Source: Dactylosporangium roseum (GTDB lineage Bacteria > Actinomycetota > Actinomycetes > Mycobacteriales > Micromonosporaceae). From it: DNA of 64,000 bases. Numbering within the stretch: the stretch's first letter is position 1; every line of letters begins with the position of its first letter. Location of the stretch: positions 5,323,001 to 5,387,000 of the forward strand of contig NZ_CP073721.1 in the NCBI RefSeq assembly GCF_025264685.1, in the 5' to 3' direction. The notes under the pieces are model-generated. The model was not told the DNA's origin, made no database searches, and saw only the letters and a program-made list of their open reading frames with translations. The translations under genes and the position numbers were made by a program. Positions 1 through 8,848 of this stretch are shown here, one piece after another.

Positions 1-1275
1 GACGACCCCGACGCCGTCGACGGCCGGGGCGGCGCGCTCCTGCCGGGACTGCACGACAACCACATCCACCTCATGGCGCTGGCCGCCGCGCTCGACTCCG
101 TGGACTGCCGGGCGACCACCGACGCCGACACGTTCGCACGGTTGCTCCGCACCGCACCGCGGGGCGGCACATTGCGTGTCGTCGGCTACGACGACTCGAT
201 AGCCGGTCCGCTCGACGCGGCGGCACTCGACCGCATGCTGCCCGACCGCCCGGTGCGCGTACAGTACCGCACCGGCGGCGTCTGGGTGCTCAACAGCGCC
301 GCACTCCGCCGGCACCCGGAGGTGCCCCGTGACGGCATCCTCGTGCGTGGCGACGCGCTGCTGCGCGACGGCTCCGCCGGGTTTCCCGACCTGGCCCGGG
401 TGGCCCGCCTGCTCGCGGCACACGGCGTGACCGGCGTGACCGACGCGACACCGGACCTGGACGGTGCGGCCGCTCGGCACCTCGCCGAGTCGCACGCGAA
501 CGGCACGCTCCCGCAACGGCTGCTGTTGCTGGGCGCCGGCGACGCCGACTGCCCGGCCGACCTGCTGGGCCCCCGCAAGATGGTCATCGACGAGTGGAAT
601 CCGCCCGACCTCGACGCCATGGCCGCCCGGATCGGCCAGTGCCATGCGCGGGGGCGCAACGTCGCGATCCACTGCACGACCCGGACGGAGACCGTTCTGG
701 CCGTAGCGGCGCTCGATCGGGCCGGCGCACGGGCCGGCGACCGGCTCGAGCACGGCGGGGTGATCCCGCGGGAGTACGACGCGTGGCTCCGCGCGCACGA
801 GGTCGCCGTGGTCACCCAACCGAACTTCGTCGCCGAGCGCGGCGAAGAATACGTCCACCGGGTCGATCGCGACGATCTCGCGGTGCTCTACCGTGCGCGC
901 AGCCTGGACACCGCCGGGATCACCGTGGCCGGTGGCACCGACGCACCCTTCGGTGGCGTCGACCCGTGGGCGGCGATGGCCGCCGCGCAGCACCGGAGCA
1001 CATCGCACGGCCGGTGCCTGGGAGCGTCGGAACGCCTGACCGGCGCCCGGGCGCTCGCCTTGTTCACCGTGGATCCGCTCCGCCTGGGCCGCGGGCGAAC
1101 GGTCGAGCCCGGCGCACCGGCGGACCTGTGCCTGCTGGACCGACCGCTGGCCGACGCCCTGCGACAGCCGGGTGAGGTTCGGGTACGCGCCACGTTCGTG
1201 GCCGGCAACCGCATTCCCGCGCAGCGGCTCGGCGGATCGCGTGGCCCGCTTCCGGACCGTCGCGCGGGCCGCTGA
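1..1275 (+). CDS. Amidohydrolase family 3 protein (5' end cut off by the window)
   Basis: The reading frame is already open at base 1, so the start lies upstream; 424 residues are visible. The first residues contain PGLHDNHIHL, the HxH metal-binding motif that opens amidohydrolase family 3 (YtcJ-like) barrels, so little more than the N-terminal beta-sandwich strands is missing. Further family marks are LEHGG in the middle and GGTDAPFGGVDPW near the end, which carries the catalytic Asp. Such enzymes hydrolyse amide or carbamate-like bonds; the substrate cannot be told. The next gene starts 87 bases downstream behind its own promoter, so this gene probably ends a separate transcript. Confidence 0.85.
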   Translation, partial: DDPDAVDGRGGALLPGLHDNHIHLMALAAALDSVDCRATTDADTFARLLRTAPRGGTLRVVGYDDSIAGPLDAAALDRMLPDRPVRVQYRTGGVWVLNSAALRRHPEVPRDGILVRGDALLRDGSAGFPDLARVARLLAAHGVTGVTDATPDLDGAAARHLAESHANGTLPQRLLLLGAGDADCPADLLGPRKMVIDEWNPPDLDAMAARIGQCHARGRNVAIHCTTRTETVLAVAALDRAGARAGDRLEHGGVIPREYDAWLRAHEVAVVTQPNFVAERGEEYVHRVDRDDLAVLYRARSLDTAGITVAGGTDAPFGGVDPWAAMAAAQHRSTSHGRCLGASERLTGARALALFTVDPLRLGRGRTVEPGAPADLCLLDRPLADALRQPGEVRVRATFVAGNRIPAQRLGGSRGPLPDRRAGR

Positions 1276-1296
1276 GCAGCCGCCGAGGTGATCTCC

Positions 1297-1326
1297 TTGA
1301 CGGACACAGCATAGGGTACCTAACCT
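1297..1326 (+). promoter_or_regulatory. Candidate sigma-70-type promoter of the 1.4-9.8 kb operon
   Basis: A -35 element TTGACG (1297-1302), an 18-base spacer and a -10 element TAACCT (1321-1326) lie in the 87-base gap before the enoyl-CoA hydratase gene. Transcription would start near 1333, leaving about a 30-base leader. Confidence 0.5.
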
Positions 1327-1362
1327 TTAAGCGCCCTTTGTAGCAGCGGGAAGCGGGAATCC

Positions 1363-2142
1363 ATGGTTGACGAAGAAGCAGGCCGTGTGCGGATGGATCG
1401 CGACGGCGAGGTGGCGATCATCACGCTGGACCGGCCGGAAAAGCTGAACGCCTACACGCCCGAGATGTTCCACGAGATGATGGAGGCGTTCGAGCGGTTC
1501 CGCACCGACCCCGGCCTTCGGGTCGCGGTGCTGACCGGTGCCGGAGAGCGTGCGTTCTGCGCCGGCGCCGATCTGTCCAAGACCGTCGGCGCGCTGACCG
1601 ACGGCGGCCCGCGCCACTTCGCGGACATCACCAAGCGGTTCTTCTCCGACATCTACAAGCCGATCATCACGGCCGTCAACGGCCTGTGCATCGCGGGCGG
1701 ACTCGAGATGATGCAGGGCACCGACCTTCGCCTGGCGGTGCCGCACGCGACCTTCGGGCTGGGCGAGGTGCGCTGGGGCATCACTCCCGGCGGCGGCTCG
1801 CACGTGCGGCTGCCGCGTCAGATCCCGTGGGCGGTCGCCATGGAGATCCTGCTGACCGGCCGGCCCATCTCCGCGCAGCGCGCGCTCGAGGTCGGGCTCA
1901 TCAACCGGATCGTCGAGCCCGAACGCCTCCTGGACGAGTCGCTGGCACTGGCCCGAACGATCGCGGCGAACGCTCCGCTGGCCGTGCAGGCGGCGAAGGA
2001 GATCGCCGTGCGGGCGATGCAACTGGAGACACCGTTCGAGCTCGAGTACTACATCTCCGGCCCGATCCTGCGCACGGAGGACGCCAAGGAGGGGCCGAGA
2101 GCCTTCGCCGAGAAGCGCCCGCCGGCCTACCGAGGACGGTAG
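1363..2142 (+). CDS. Enoyl-CoA hydratase/isomerase (crotonase family)
   Basis: This 259-residue protein is a full-length single-domain crotonase. The oxyanion-hole segment AFCAGADLS and the segment AGGLEMMQGTD are present. Both glutamates used by classical hydratases can be placed, in GLEMM and in LGEVRWG. It should add water to a 2-enoyl-CoA. It is the first gene of a coupled operon; the thiolase-fold gene begins two bases after its stop. The ATG at 1363 follows a weak purine-rich stretch (GGGAAGCGGGA). It may supply the 3-hydroxyacyl-CoA for the thiolase-fold/DUF35 pair downstream, in the role that MaoC hydratases fill in the other two modules of the window. Confidence 0.88.
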   Translation: MVDEEAGRVRMDRDGEVAIITLDRPEKLNAYTPEMFHEMMEAFERFRTDPGLRVAVLTGAGERAFCAGADLSKTVGALTDGGPRHFADITKRFFSDIYKPIITAVNGLCIAGGLEMMQGTDLRLAVPHATFGLGEVRWGITPGGGSHVRLPRQIPWAVAMEILLTGRPISAQRALEVGLINRIVEPERLLDESLALARTIAANAPLAVQAAKEIAVRAMQLETPFELEYYISGPILRTEDAKEGPRAFAEKRPPAYRGR

Positions 2143-2144
2143 CC

Positions 2145-3332
2145 ATGACGGTCACCGAGTCCTTCGCCGACGCGACGGCCATCGCCGGCGTGGGCGAGAC
2201 CCGCTACTGCCGCGGGGCCGACCCGCGAGCCACGGACACCTCGCTCGCGGTGGACGCGTCGCTGGCCGCGCTGGCCGACGCCGGCATTCCACGGCACCAG
2301 GTGGACGGGCTCATCGCGCCGTACATGGGACCCAGCGCCGAGGATCTGATCGTCAACCTGGGGCTCGACCGGGTGCGGTACGCCGTCCAGGTGAATCTCG
2401 GCGGAGCGAGTCCGGTCGCGGCGGTCGGCTACGCGGCGGCCGCCATCGCCGCGGGCGCGGCCGAGGTGATGCTCGTCGCGGTCGGCTGGGCCGGATACTC
2501 CGGGCGGCGGGCCCGCTCGCTGAGCGACGTGGACGCCTCCACGCCGTACCGCCGGGCGGTGCGCGACCGGTACGGACCCAACGGGGTTCACGCTCCCGCC
2601 CAGGTCTACGCCCAGATGGCGCGACGGCACATGCACGAGTTCGGTACCCCGCCCGAGGCGCTGGGCCAGGTGGCGGTCACGACCCGCCGACACGCGTCCG
2701 CCCACCCCAACGCCGTCATGACCAGACCCCTCACGCTCGAGGACTACTTTTCCTCACGCTGGATCGCCGAGCCGTACCGCCTGCTGGACTGCTGCCTGGA
2801 GACCGACGCCGGGGCGGCCCTCGTGCTGGTGTCGGCCGAACGCGCCCGCCGGCTCGACGGGCACCATCCCGTCCTCGTCGCCGCGTGTACCGACGGCCGG
2901 CCGTCGGATCCGCTGGACATGTACAACCGGACCGACTTCTTCGAGATCGGGCTCACCGAAGCCGCGCCCAGAGCCTGGACGATGGCCGGCGCCGGCCCCG
3001 AGGAGATGGACTTCGCGCAGGTCTACGACTGCTTCACCTTCGAGGTGATCCAGCAGCTCGAGGAGGCGGGCTTCTGCCGGCGCGGAGCCGGTGGGGAGTT
3101 CGTGCTCAGCGGCGCGACCGAGCTGGGTGGCCGGCTGCCGGTCAACACGCACGGCGGGCTGCTCTCGCAGGCCCACGCCCTGGGCCTCAACCACGTGGTC
3201 GAGGCCGTCGTCCAGCTTCGGCACGAGGCCGGGCCGCGCCAGGTGGCCGGCGCCAGCATCGGGGCCGTCACCGGTTGGGGAGACCTGGGAGACGGAAGCA
3301 TCGCCGTGCTGAAGCGAGGAGACCGCGGATGA
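2145..3332 (+). CDS. Thiolase-fold protein, Ltp2-like (probable retro-aldolase subunit)
   Basis: This 395-residue protein has the overall thiolase fold of the SCP-x/lipid-transfer group. The nucleophilic Cys is replaced by GGASP and no Cys follows at the C-terminal catalytic position. The segment VNTHGGLLSQAHALG corresponds to the usual GHPxGATG loop. YDCFTFEV carries a Tyr shared with the other two such proteins in the window. In sterol side-chain degradation, Ltp2 enzymes of this kind act with a DUF35 partner and cleave 3-hydroxyacyl-CoAs by retro-aldol chemistry. A DUF35 gene overlaps its stop by four bases. The ATG at 2145 was chosen because it fits the family N-terminus; the frame itself is open from 1686. 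Confidence 0.82.
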   Translation: MTVTESFADATAIAGVGETRYCRGADPRATDTSLAVDASLAALADAGIPRHQVDGLIAPYMGPSAEDLIVNLGLDRVRYAVQVNLGGASPVAAVGYAAAAIAAGAAEVMLVAVGWAGYSGRRARSLSDVDASTPYRRAVRDRYGPNGVHAPAQVYAQMARRHMHEFGTPPEALGQVAVTTRRHASAHPNAVMTRPLTLEDYFSSRWIAEPYRLLDCCLETDAGAALVLVSAERARRLDGHHPVLVAACTDGRPSDPLDMYNRTDFFEIGLTEAAPRAWTMAGAGPEEMDFAQVYDCFTFEVIQQLEEAGFCRRGAGGEFVLSGATELGGRLPVNTHGGLLSQAHALGLNHVVEAVVQLRHEAGPRQVAGASIGAVTGWGDLGDGSIAVLKRGDRG

Positions 3333-3715
3333 GCCAGGTTCCACCACCCGCCGTCGCCATGGCATGCTGCACAGCCTGCCGTCGGTGGTTCGTCGTGGCG
3401 CCCGCACGCTGCCCCGCCGACGCCGCGCACGAGATCCTCGACCGGCCGTTGAGCGGACACGGTGTCGTCTTCTCGTTCACGGTCACGCACCAGCCCATGC
3501 GCGCGTCCGCCGGGGACCGGGTGCCTTACGCCACCGTCCTCGTCGAGCTCGACGAGGGCCCGAGGGTGCTCGCACACGTGGACGCCTCGCTGCCCCGCCC
3601 GGCCATCGGGCAGCCGGTGCTCATCCGGGCGCAGGACGACGCAGACGACCCGCACATCCCCCCCGGTGCCTACATCGCCACCGCCCGACCACGAACCCCG
3701 GAAGGCACGCCGTGA
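3329..3715 (+). CDS. DUF35 OB-fold protein with zinc ribbon
   Basis: This 128-residue protein opens with a zinc-ribbon-like Cys cluster (CCTACRRWF, then CPAD) and continues with an OB fold (VVFSFTVTHQP, VELDEGPRVLAHV), the DUF35 layout. DUF35 proteins serve as obligate partners of Ltp2-type thiolase-fold aldolases. The ATG overlaps the stop of the thiolase-fold gene (ATGA), which fits coupled translation of two subunits. Its own stop overlaps the GTG of the CoA-transferase gene. Confidence 0.82.
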   Translation: MSQVPPPAVAMACCTACRRWFVVAPARCPADAAHEILDRPLSGHGVVFSFTVTHQPMRASAGDRVPYATVLVELDEGPRVLAHVDASLPRPAIGQPVLIRAQDDADDPHIPPGAYIATARPRTPEGTP

Positions 3716-6057
3716 ACGCCTCCCCGCCGGCCGGCCACCTGCTCAGCGGCGTCGTGGTCCTCGACCTCTGCGACAACCTGGCCGGGGCGTACTGTGCCCG
3801 GTTGCTGCGTGACGCCGCGGCCACCGTGCTGCGCCCGCACGGACAGCCGATCCACATCGAGGACGGTGGGACCGGATCGTCGAGCGCCGCGCGGGACGCG
3901 CTCGCGCGGATGTTGAACGCCCGCAAGGAGATCATCGCCGATGACGAGGTCGCGGCTGCGATCGACCGGGCCGACGTCGTCATCGACAGTGCCACCTGGT
4001 CGGGGTACGACGCGGCCGGCGCCTTCGCCGCCCGGCCGGGCCTCGCCGCCGTCACCGTCACCGAGTTCGGTCTGTCCGGGCCGTGGGCGGGCCGGGACGG
4101 CGGGTCCGCGATCCGCCAGGCGATGGCGGGATCGACCTATTGGCGGGGCGACGAATCGCTGCCTCCGGTCATGGCCGGCGGGGACATGGAACAGTTCCTC
4201 GCCGGCGCGTATGCCGCCGCGGCCGCCGTCGCCGCGGTCCGGCAGTCTCGGCGCACCGGTATGGGCGACCACCTGGACCTGTCGCTGTTCGAGGTCACCA
4301 ACCTCGGCCTCACCACGCTCGGACCCACGCTCGCGAGCATGTGGGGCAAGGCCGGCGAGGACTTCCCGCACCGGTCCCTGCAGATCCCGGCCATCGAACG
4401 GGTGAAGGACGGGTGGGTGGGGCTTTGCACGATCTCCGCCCGCCAGCGTCAGGATCTCATGCTCCTCATCGGTCGGCCGGATCTCGCCGACGACGAGGCG
4501 CTCTCGTACGCGGGCATGCCGACCGCGCGGTCAGCCGGCGTCCGGCGCGCCATCGAGGACTGGACGGAGTCGCGTACCGGCGAGGAGGTCATCGACGCCG
4601 CCTCCGCGTTGCGGATCCCGGTGGCGCCCATCGGCAACGGCGCCACCCTGCTCGACAACGAACACCTCGACGCCCGGGGCTTCTTCCAGCCCACGGGCAC
4701 GGGGCTGAGACAACCGGGCGCGCCCTTCCGCTTCCACCCGGTCGAGCCGCCTGCCGGTGCACGGGAGGGCGGCGGCCGGCCGGAGTCGTCGGCCCCGGTG
4801 GCCGCCGGGGACCCTGACGGCACAGGGCATCTCGACGGGCTGCGGGTCCTCGACCTCACCGCCTGGTGGGCCGGCCCGGCCGCCTCGCACCTGCTGGCCG
4901 CGTTCGGCGCCGATGTGGTGAAGGTCGAGTCCGTCAGCCACCCGGACGGGATGCGCTACTCGTTCGTCGTCGATCCCGGCGCGCATCAATGGTGGGAAAG
5001 GGCGCCGGTGTTCTTCGCGCTCAACACCAACAAGCGCGGCATCACCCTCGACCTGACGACCGACCGTGGTCGTGAGCTGCTACAGGAGCTTGCCGCCAAC
5101 GCCGACGTGCTCATCGAGAACTTCTCGGCCCGCGTACTCGACTCGTTCGGGCTGGACTGGTCGGCGATCCGGGCTCGCAATCCCGGCCTGACCGTGGTCC
5201 GGATGCCGGCGTTCGGCCTGGACGGTCCGTGGCGCGACCGGACGGCATTCGCGCAGACGATCGAGCAGTGCAGCGGTCTGGCCTGGATCACCGGGCACCC
5301 GCAAGGACCGCCGGTGGCTCCGCGCGGCATCTGTGACCCGCTCGCCGGCATTCACGCCGCCTTCGCGTGCCTGTCCGCGTTGGAGGGCCGCGACCGGGGA
5401 GCCGCCACCGGCGTCGTGGAGGTGTCCATGCTGGAGCCCGCGGTGATCGCGGCGGCCGGACAGGTGCTCGCCTGGCAGCTCGAACGGCGGCTGCCGGAGC
5501 GGCTGGGCAACGGCCACCCCGGACACTGCCCGCAGGGCGTGTACCCGACCGCTGACGGCGCCTGGGTGAGCATCAGCGTCCGGGACCGGGACGGCTGGCG
5601 AGCGCTCGCGCGGCAGTTGCACCGACCCGACTGGCTCGACGTGCGGTGGGACTCCGCCGAGGCCCGGCGCGCCGAGAGCGAACGGATCGACACCGCCATC
5701 ACCGGCTGGTGCCAGCGACACGACGCCGCGACCGCCGTAGCACGGCTGGTCGCCGGCGGCGTCCCGGCCGCTCGGGTGGACGGCAGCGGCAGGGCGCTGC
5801 GGCACCCGCAGTTCGAGCACCGCCACTTCTTCGAACCGGTGGCCCACGAAGTGGCCGGCACGCATCCGGTGCCCGGGCTTCCGTTCCGCTCCACCACCTT
5901 CCGTCAGCCGTGGAACCGGCGGCCGGCACCGACCCTCGGGCAGCACACCGAGGAGGTGCTGCACAACTGGCTCGGCATGTCGGCTTCGAGCGTGGCCGGG
6001 CTGACCGCGGCCGGCATCAGCGGCACATGGCCTACCAACGTCGATGCGGTGGAATGA
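3712..6057 (+). CDS. Tandem-fused CaiB/BaiF family III CoA-transferase
   Basis: This 781-residue protein is about twice the usual 380-400 residues and holds two CaiB/BaiF domains. The first spans about 1-360 (GVVVLDLCDNLAGAYCARLL), the second about 370-781 (RVLDLTAWWAGPAASHLLAA, then NTNKRGITLDLTTDRG). The second domain keeps the Asp of the active-site segment (GICDPLAGIHAAF). The first has GGDMEQFLAGAY, where the Asp is displaced by two residues. Family III enzymes move CoA between carboxylic acids. The GTG start overlaps the DUF35 stop (GTGA). A second fused protein of the same design is at 13566-15869, so the fusion is old and not a frameshift artefact. Confidence 0.88.
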   Translation: MNASPPAGHLLSGVVVLDLCDNLAGAYCARLLRDAAATVLRPHGQPIHIEDGGTGSSSAARDALARMLNARKEIIADDEVAAAIDRADVVIDSATWSGYDAAGAFAARPGLAAVTVTEFGLSGPWAGRDGGSAIRQAMAGSTYWRGDESLPPVMAGGDMEQFLAGAYAAAAAVAAVRQSRRTGMGDHLDLSLFEVTNLGLTTLGPTLASMWGKAGEDFPHRSLQIPAIERVKDGWVGLCTISARQRQDLMLLIGRPDLADDEALSYAGMPTARSAGVRRAIEDWTESRTGEEVIDAASALRIPVAPIGNGATLLDNEHLDARGFFQPTGTGLRQPGAPFRFHPVEPPAGAREGGGRPESSAPVAAGDPDGTGHLDGLRVLDLTAWWAGPAASHLLAAFGADVVKVESVSHPDGMRYSFVVDPGAHQWWERAPVFFALNTNKRGITLDLTTDRGRELLQELAANADVLIENFSARVLDSFGLDWSAIRARNPGLTVVRMPAFGLDGPWRDRTAFAQTIEQCSGLAWITGHPQGPPVAPRGICDPLAGIHAAFACLSALEGRDRGAATGVVEVSMLEPAVIAAAGQVLAWQLERRLPERLGNGHPGHCPQGVYPTADGAWVSISVRDRDGWRALARQLHRPDWLDVRWDSAEARRAESERIDTAITGWCQRHDAATAVARLVAGGVPAARVDGSGRALRHPQFEHRHFFEPVAHEVAGTHPVPGLPFRSTTFRQPWNRRPAPTLGQHTEEVLHNWLGMSASSVAGLTAAGISGTWPTNVDAVE

Positions 6058-7106
6058 GCATGAGGCCATGGGAAGCTCCGGCCGCGTTGGCGGACCGGCT
6101 CGCGACCCCGTTGCTGGATCAGGACGGGCAGTTGACCGATCCGTTGCTCGTCGTGGACCTCGACGCCGGCCCGATACCCGAGCCGCCGTTCCAGGTGCCG
6201 AGCCCATCCGACCGGATTCTGCTCGGTGTCACCAGGCACAACCGGCCCGTCCCGGCTTTGCGGCCACTGCTGGAGGCACTGGACCTGATCATTTGTCCGT
6301 CAGGTGCGGGCGAATCGCATCGTGCCCTCGTCGGGGTGCCGTCACCCGTGAGCGCCGCCGCCGCCCTGCACGCCGCCGCCACGGCACATCCGACGGCCGC
6401 GACGACCCTCGCGGGGCTGTTGCGCTGGGCCCCGGAGCTGCCTGTGCCAATCGGCCTCGACGCCGAATCGCTCGCGTACTCCACGCTGCTGGGAGGCGCG
6501 GAGTTTCAGCAGTGGCTCGCACGGCGCGGACCCCGCCCGCCACGGCCGCCGGCCGGCGACCCGCCGGTGCTCGTCGAGCGCATCGGCGATGCGTTGCGCA
6601 TCACCCTGCATCGCCCGGAGCGCCGCAACGCGTACGGCCGAGAGGTTCGAGACGCACTCGTCGCGGCCCTCCGGATCGCCGACGTCGATGCCGGTGTCGA
6701 GCGCATCGTGCTGGACGGCGCGGGACCGTCGTTCTGCTCGGGCGGGGACCTCGACGAATTCGGCACCGCCCCCGACCTGGCGACCGCTCACCTGATCCGG
6801 ACCAGGGCCGGAGCGGGCAGGCTGCTGCACAGGCTGGCCGACCGGACGGAGGTGCGTCTGCACGGCTTCTGTGTCGGCGCCGGCATCGAGCTCCCCGCCT
6901 TCGCCGGCCGGGTCGTGGCCGCGCCGGACACCCGCATCCGACTCCCCGAGATCGGCATGGGCCTCATTCCGGGCGCCGGCGGCACGGTCAGCATTCCACG
7001 CCGCATCGGTCGCTGGCGAGCCCTGTACCTGGCGCTGTCCGGCGACACCCTCGACGCGCGGACCGCCCTGTCATGGGGCCTCGTCGACGAGGTCACCGCC
7101 GGTTGA
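6054..7106 (+). CDS. Enoyl-CoA hydratase/isomerase with long N-terminal extension
   Basis: This 350-residue protein has a crotonase domain in about residues 180-350. PSFCSGGDL forms the oxyanion-hole region, and Glu residues sit in AGIELPAF and LPEIGMG, followed by PGAGGTVSIPRR. The domain is shorter at its C-terminus than normal. The first 175 residues are unlike a transit or signal sequence. Their end (SLAYSTLLGGAEFQQWL) resembles the last helix of crotonases, so the extension may be a degenerate crotonase half; this is an inference. The start at 6054 overlaps the preceding stop (ATGA); ATG 6060 is an alternative. Confidence 0.8.
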   Translation: MSMRPWEAPAALADRLATPLLDQDGQLTDPLLVVDLDAGPIPEPPFQVPSPSDRILLGVTRHNRPVPALRPLLEALDLIICPSGAGESHRALVGVPSPVSAAAALHAAATAHPTAATTLAGLLRWAPELPVPIGLDAESLAYSTLLGGAEFQQWLARRGPRPPRPPAGDPPVLVERIGDALRITLHRPERRNAYGREVRDALVAALRIADVDAGVERIVLDGAGPSFCSGGDLDEFGTAPDLATAHLIRTRAGAGRLLHRLADRTEVRLHGFCVGAGIELPAFAGRVVAAPDTRIRLPEIGMGLIPGAGGTVSIPRRIGRWRALYLALSGDTLDARTALSWGLVDEVTAG

Positions 7107-7149
7107 CGTGCCGCCCCCCATCCGACCCCACACACACCTCAGGACCACA

Positions 7150-8847
7150 ATGCCTCCAACCTCCCACGCCGCACCGCCCGAGCAGCCGAGCCTGCGTGAC
7201 GCCCTGCTCGCCCGCCGCTTCGACGACGCCCACGGACTGCGCTACCGCGACGACCACTGGACCTGGGCGCAGTACGTGGCGGCCTGCGCCCAGCGGGCGC
7301 ACTGGATACTCGCCCGGCACCGCCCGCCCCGGCCGTTGCACATCGGCGTCCTGATGGACAACTACCCGGAGTTCACCTTCCTGCTCGGCGCCGCGGCGTT
7401 GGCCGGCGCCACGGTGGTGGGGCTGAACCCGACCCGCCGGGGTCAGGAGCTGGCGCGCGACATCGAGCACACCGACTGCGCGGTGGTGATCACCCAGGAG
7501 TCGTATCTTCCGCTGCTGGCCGGCCTGGAGCTGACGGTGCCGGTGATCGACGCCGCCGACCCCGGCTACCTGGCCGACGTCGCGGGCCGGCCGGCCGAGC
7601 CGCCCACGCACCACCAGGCCTCCGCCGAGGCGCTGTTCGGTCTGGTCTTCACCTCCGGCACCACCGGCAGCCCGAAGGCCGTGCGGTGCACCCAGGGCAG
7701 TCTGCTGCGCCGGGCTCGCCGGGTGGTCGACCTGGTCGAGCTGGCCCCCGCCGACGTCTGCTACGTCGCCATGCCGCTGTTCCACTCCAACTCGCTCATC
7801 CTGGGCTGGGCCCCGGCCATGGTCGCCGGGGCCGCCGTCGTGCTACGGGAACGGTTCTCGGCCTCCGCCTTCGGTGACGATGTACGCCGATACGGCGTGA
7901 CCTACAGCAACTATGTGGGCAAGCCGCTGTCGTACATCCTCGCCACTGCGCCTCGCCCCGACGACGCCGCCACCACCCTGCGCCTGGTCTACGGCAACGA
8001 GGCGCCGGACTCCGTCATCGCCGAGTTCGGCAGGCGCTTCGGTTGCCGGGTCATCGACGGTTTCGGCACCACCGAGGGCGGCATCGGATTCAACCGCACG
8101 GCGGAAACCCCGCCGAACTCGGTCGGCGTGCCGCGCGGGAACATCAAGGTGCTCGACCCGGCGACCGAACAGGAGTGCCCGGTCGCCGAGTTCGACGCGC
8201 ACGGCAACCTCCGCAACGCCGACGTGGCGGTCGGTGAGCTGGTCAACGTCGGCGGCGTCGGCACCTTCGAGGGGTACTACCGCGCCGAGGCCGCGATGCG
8301 CGAACGGGTACGGGGCGGCTCGTACTGGAGCGGCGACCTGGGGTACCGGGACGCCGCCGGTTACTTCTACTTCGCCGGCCGCGCCGGGGACTGGCTACGG
8401 GTCGACGGCGAGAACCTCGCCCTCGCCCCGATCGAGCGGACACTCGCCCGCTACCCGGGCTTCGCCGAAACCGCGGTGTACCCGGTACCGGACCCGGCGG
8501 CCGGCGACCAGGTCATGATCGCGGTGGTTCCCCGGGACGCCTTCGACGGCACCGACTTCGCCGAGTGGCTGGACCGCCAGCCCGACCTCGGCGCCAAGTG
8601 GGCACCCGCTTTCGTCCGGGTCAGCCGGACCCTGCCCACCACGTTGACGAACAAGCTGCTGCGCCGCGATCTGGTGGCCCAGTGCTGGGAATGCGCCGAT
8701 CCGGTGTGGTGGCGTCCCCGGCGCGCCGGGGCCTACCAGCCGCTCGACGCGGCGGCGCGGGAGCGGATCCGGGCGGACTTCGCCCGGCATGGACGCGAAC
8801 GACTGTTGCGACCCGGCCCGGCGGCGGGCCAGAAACGGAGTGTGTGA
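7150..8847 (+). CDS. Acyl-CoA synthetase, AMP-forming (FadD17-like)
   Basis: This 565-residue protein has the ANL-superfamily P-loop FTSGTTGSPKAV, the adenine-binding segment DGFGTTEGG and the hinge region SGDLGYRDAAGYFYFAGR. The segment around NKLLRRDL near residue 520 carries the catalytic Lys of the C-terminal lid. It should activate a carboxylic acid to its CoA ester with ATP, probably the entry step for this operon. The sequence style (GTTEGGIGFNR, DNYPEF) recalls actinobacterial FadD17 ligases. The gap to the upstream gene is 43 bases. A weak AGGA precedes the ATG. Confidence 0.87.
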   Translation: MPPTSHAAPPEQPSLRDALLARRFDDAHGLRYRDDHWTWAQYVAACAQRAHWILARHRPPRPLHIGVLMDNYPEFTFLLGAAALAGATVVGLNPTRRGQELARDIEHTDCAVVITQESYLPLLAGLELTVPVIDAADPGYLADVAGRPAEPPTHHQASAEALFGLVFTSGTTGSPKAVRCTQGSLLRRARRVVDLVELAPADVCYVAMPLFHSNSLILGWAPAMVAGAAVVLRERFSASAFGDDVRRYGVTYSNYVGKPLSYILATAPRPDDAATTLRLVYGNEAPDSVIAEFGRRFGCRVIDGFGTTEGGIGFNRTAETPPNSVGVPRGNIKVLDPATEQECPVAEFDAHGNLRNADVAVGELVNVGGVGTFEGYYRAEAAMRERVRGGSYWSGDLGYRDAAGYFYFAGRAGDWLRVDGENLALAPIERTLARYPGFAETAVYPVPDPAAGDQVMIAVVPRDAFDGTDFAEWLDRQPDLGAKWAPAFVRVSRTLPTTLTNKLLRRDLVAQCWECADPVWWRPRRAGAYQPLDAAARERIRADFARHGRERLLRPGPAAGQKRSV

Positions 8848-8848
8848 G

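Noticed and set aside
3712..6057. Two CoA-transferase genes wrongly joined by a sequencing error
   Set aside because: The frame is continuous through a normal linker, and the paralogue at 13566-15869 has the same fused design.
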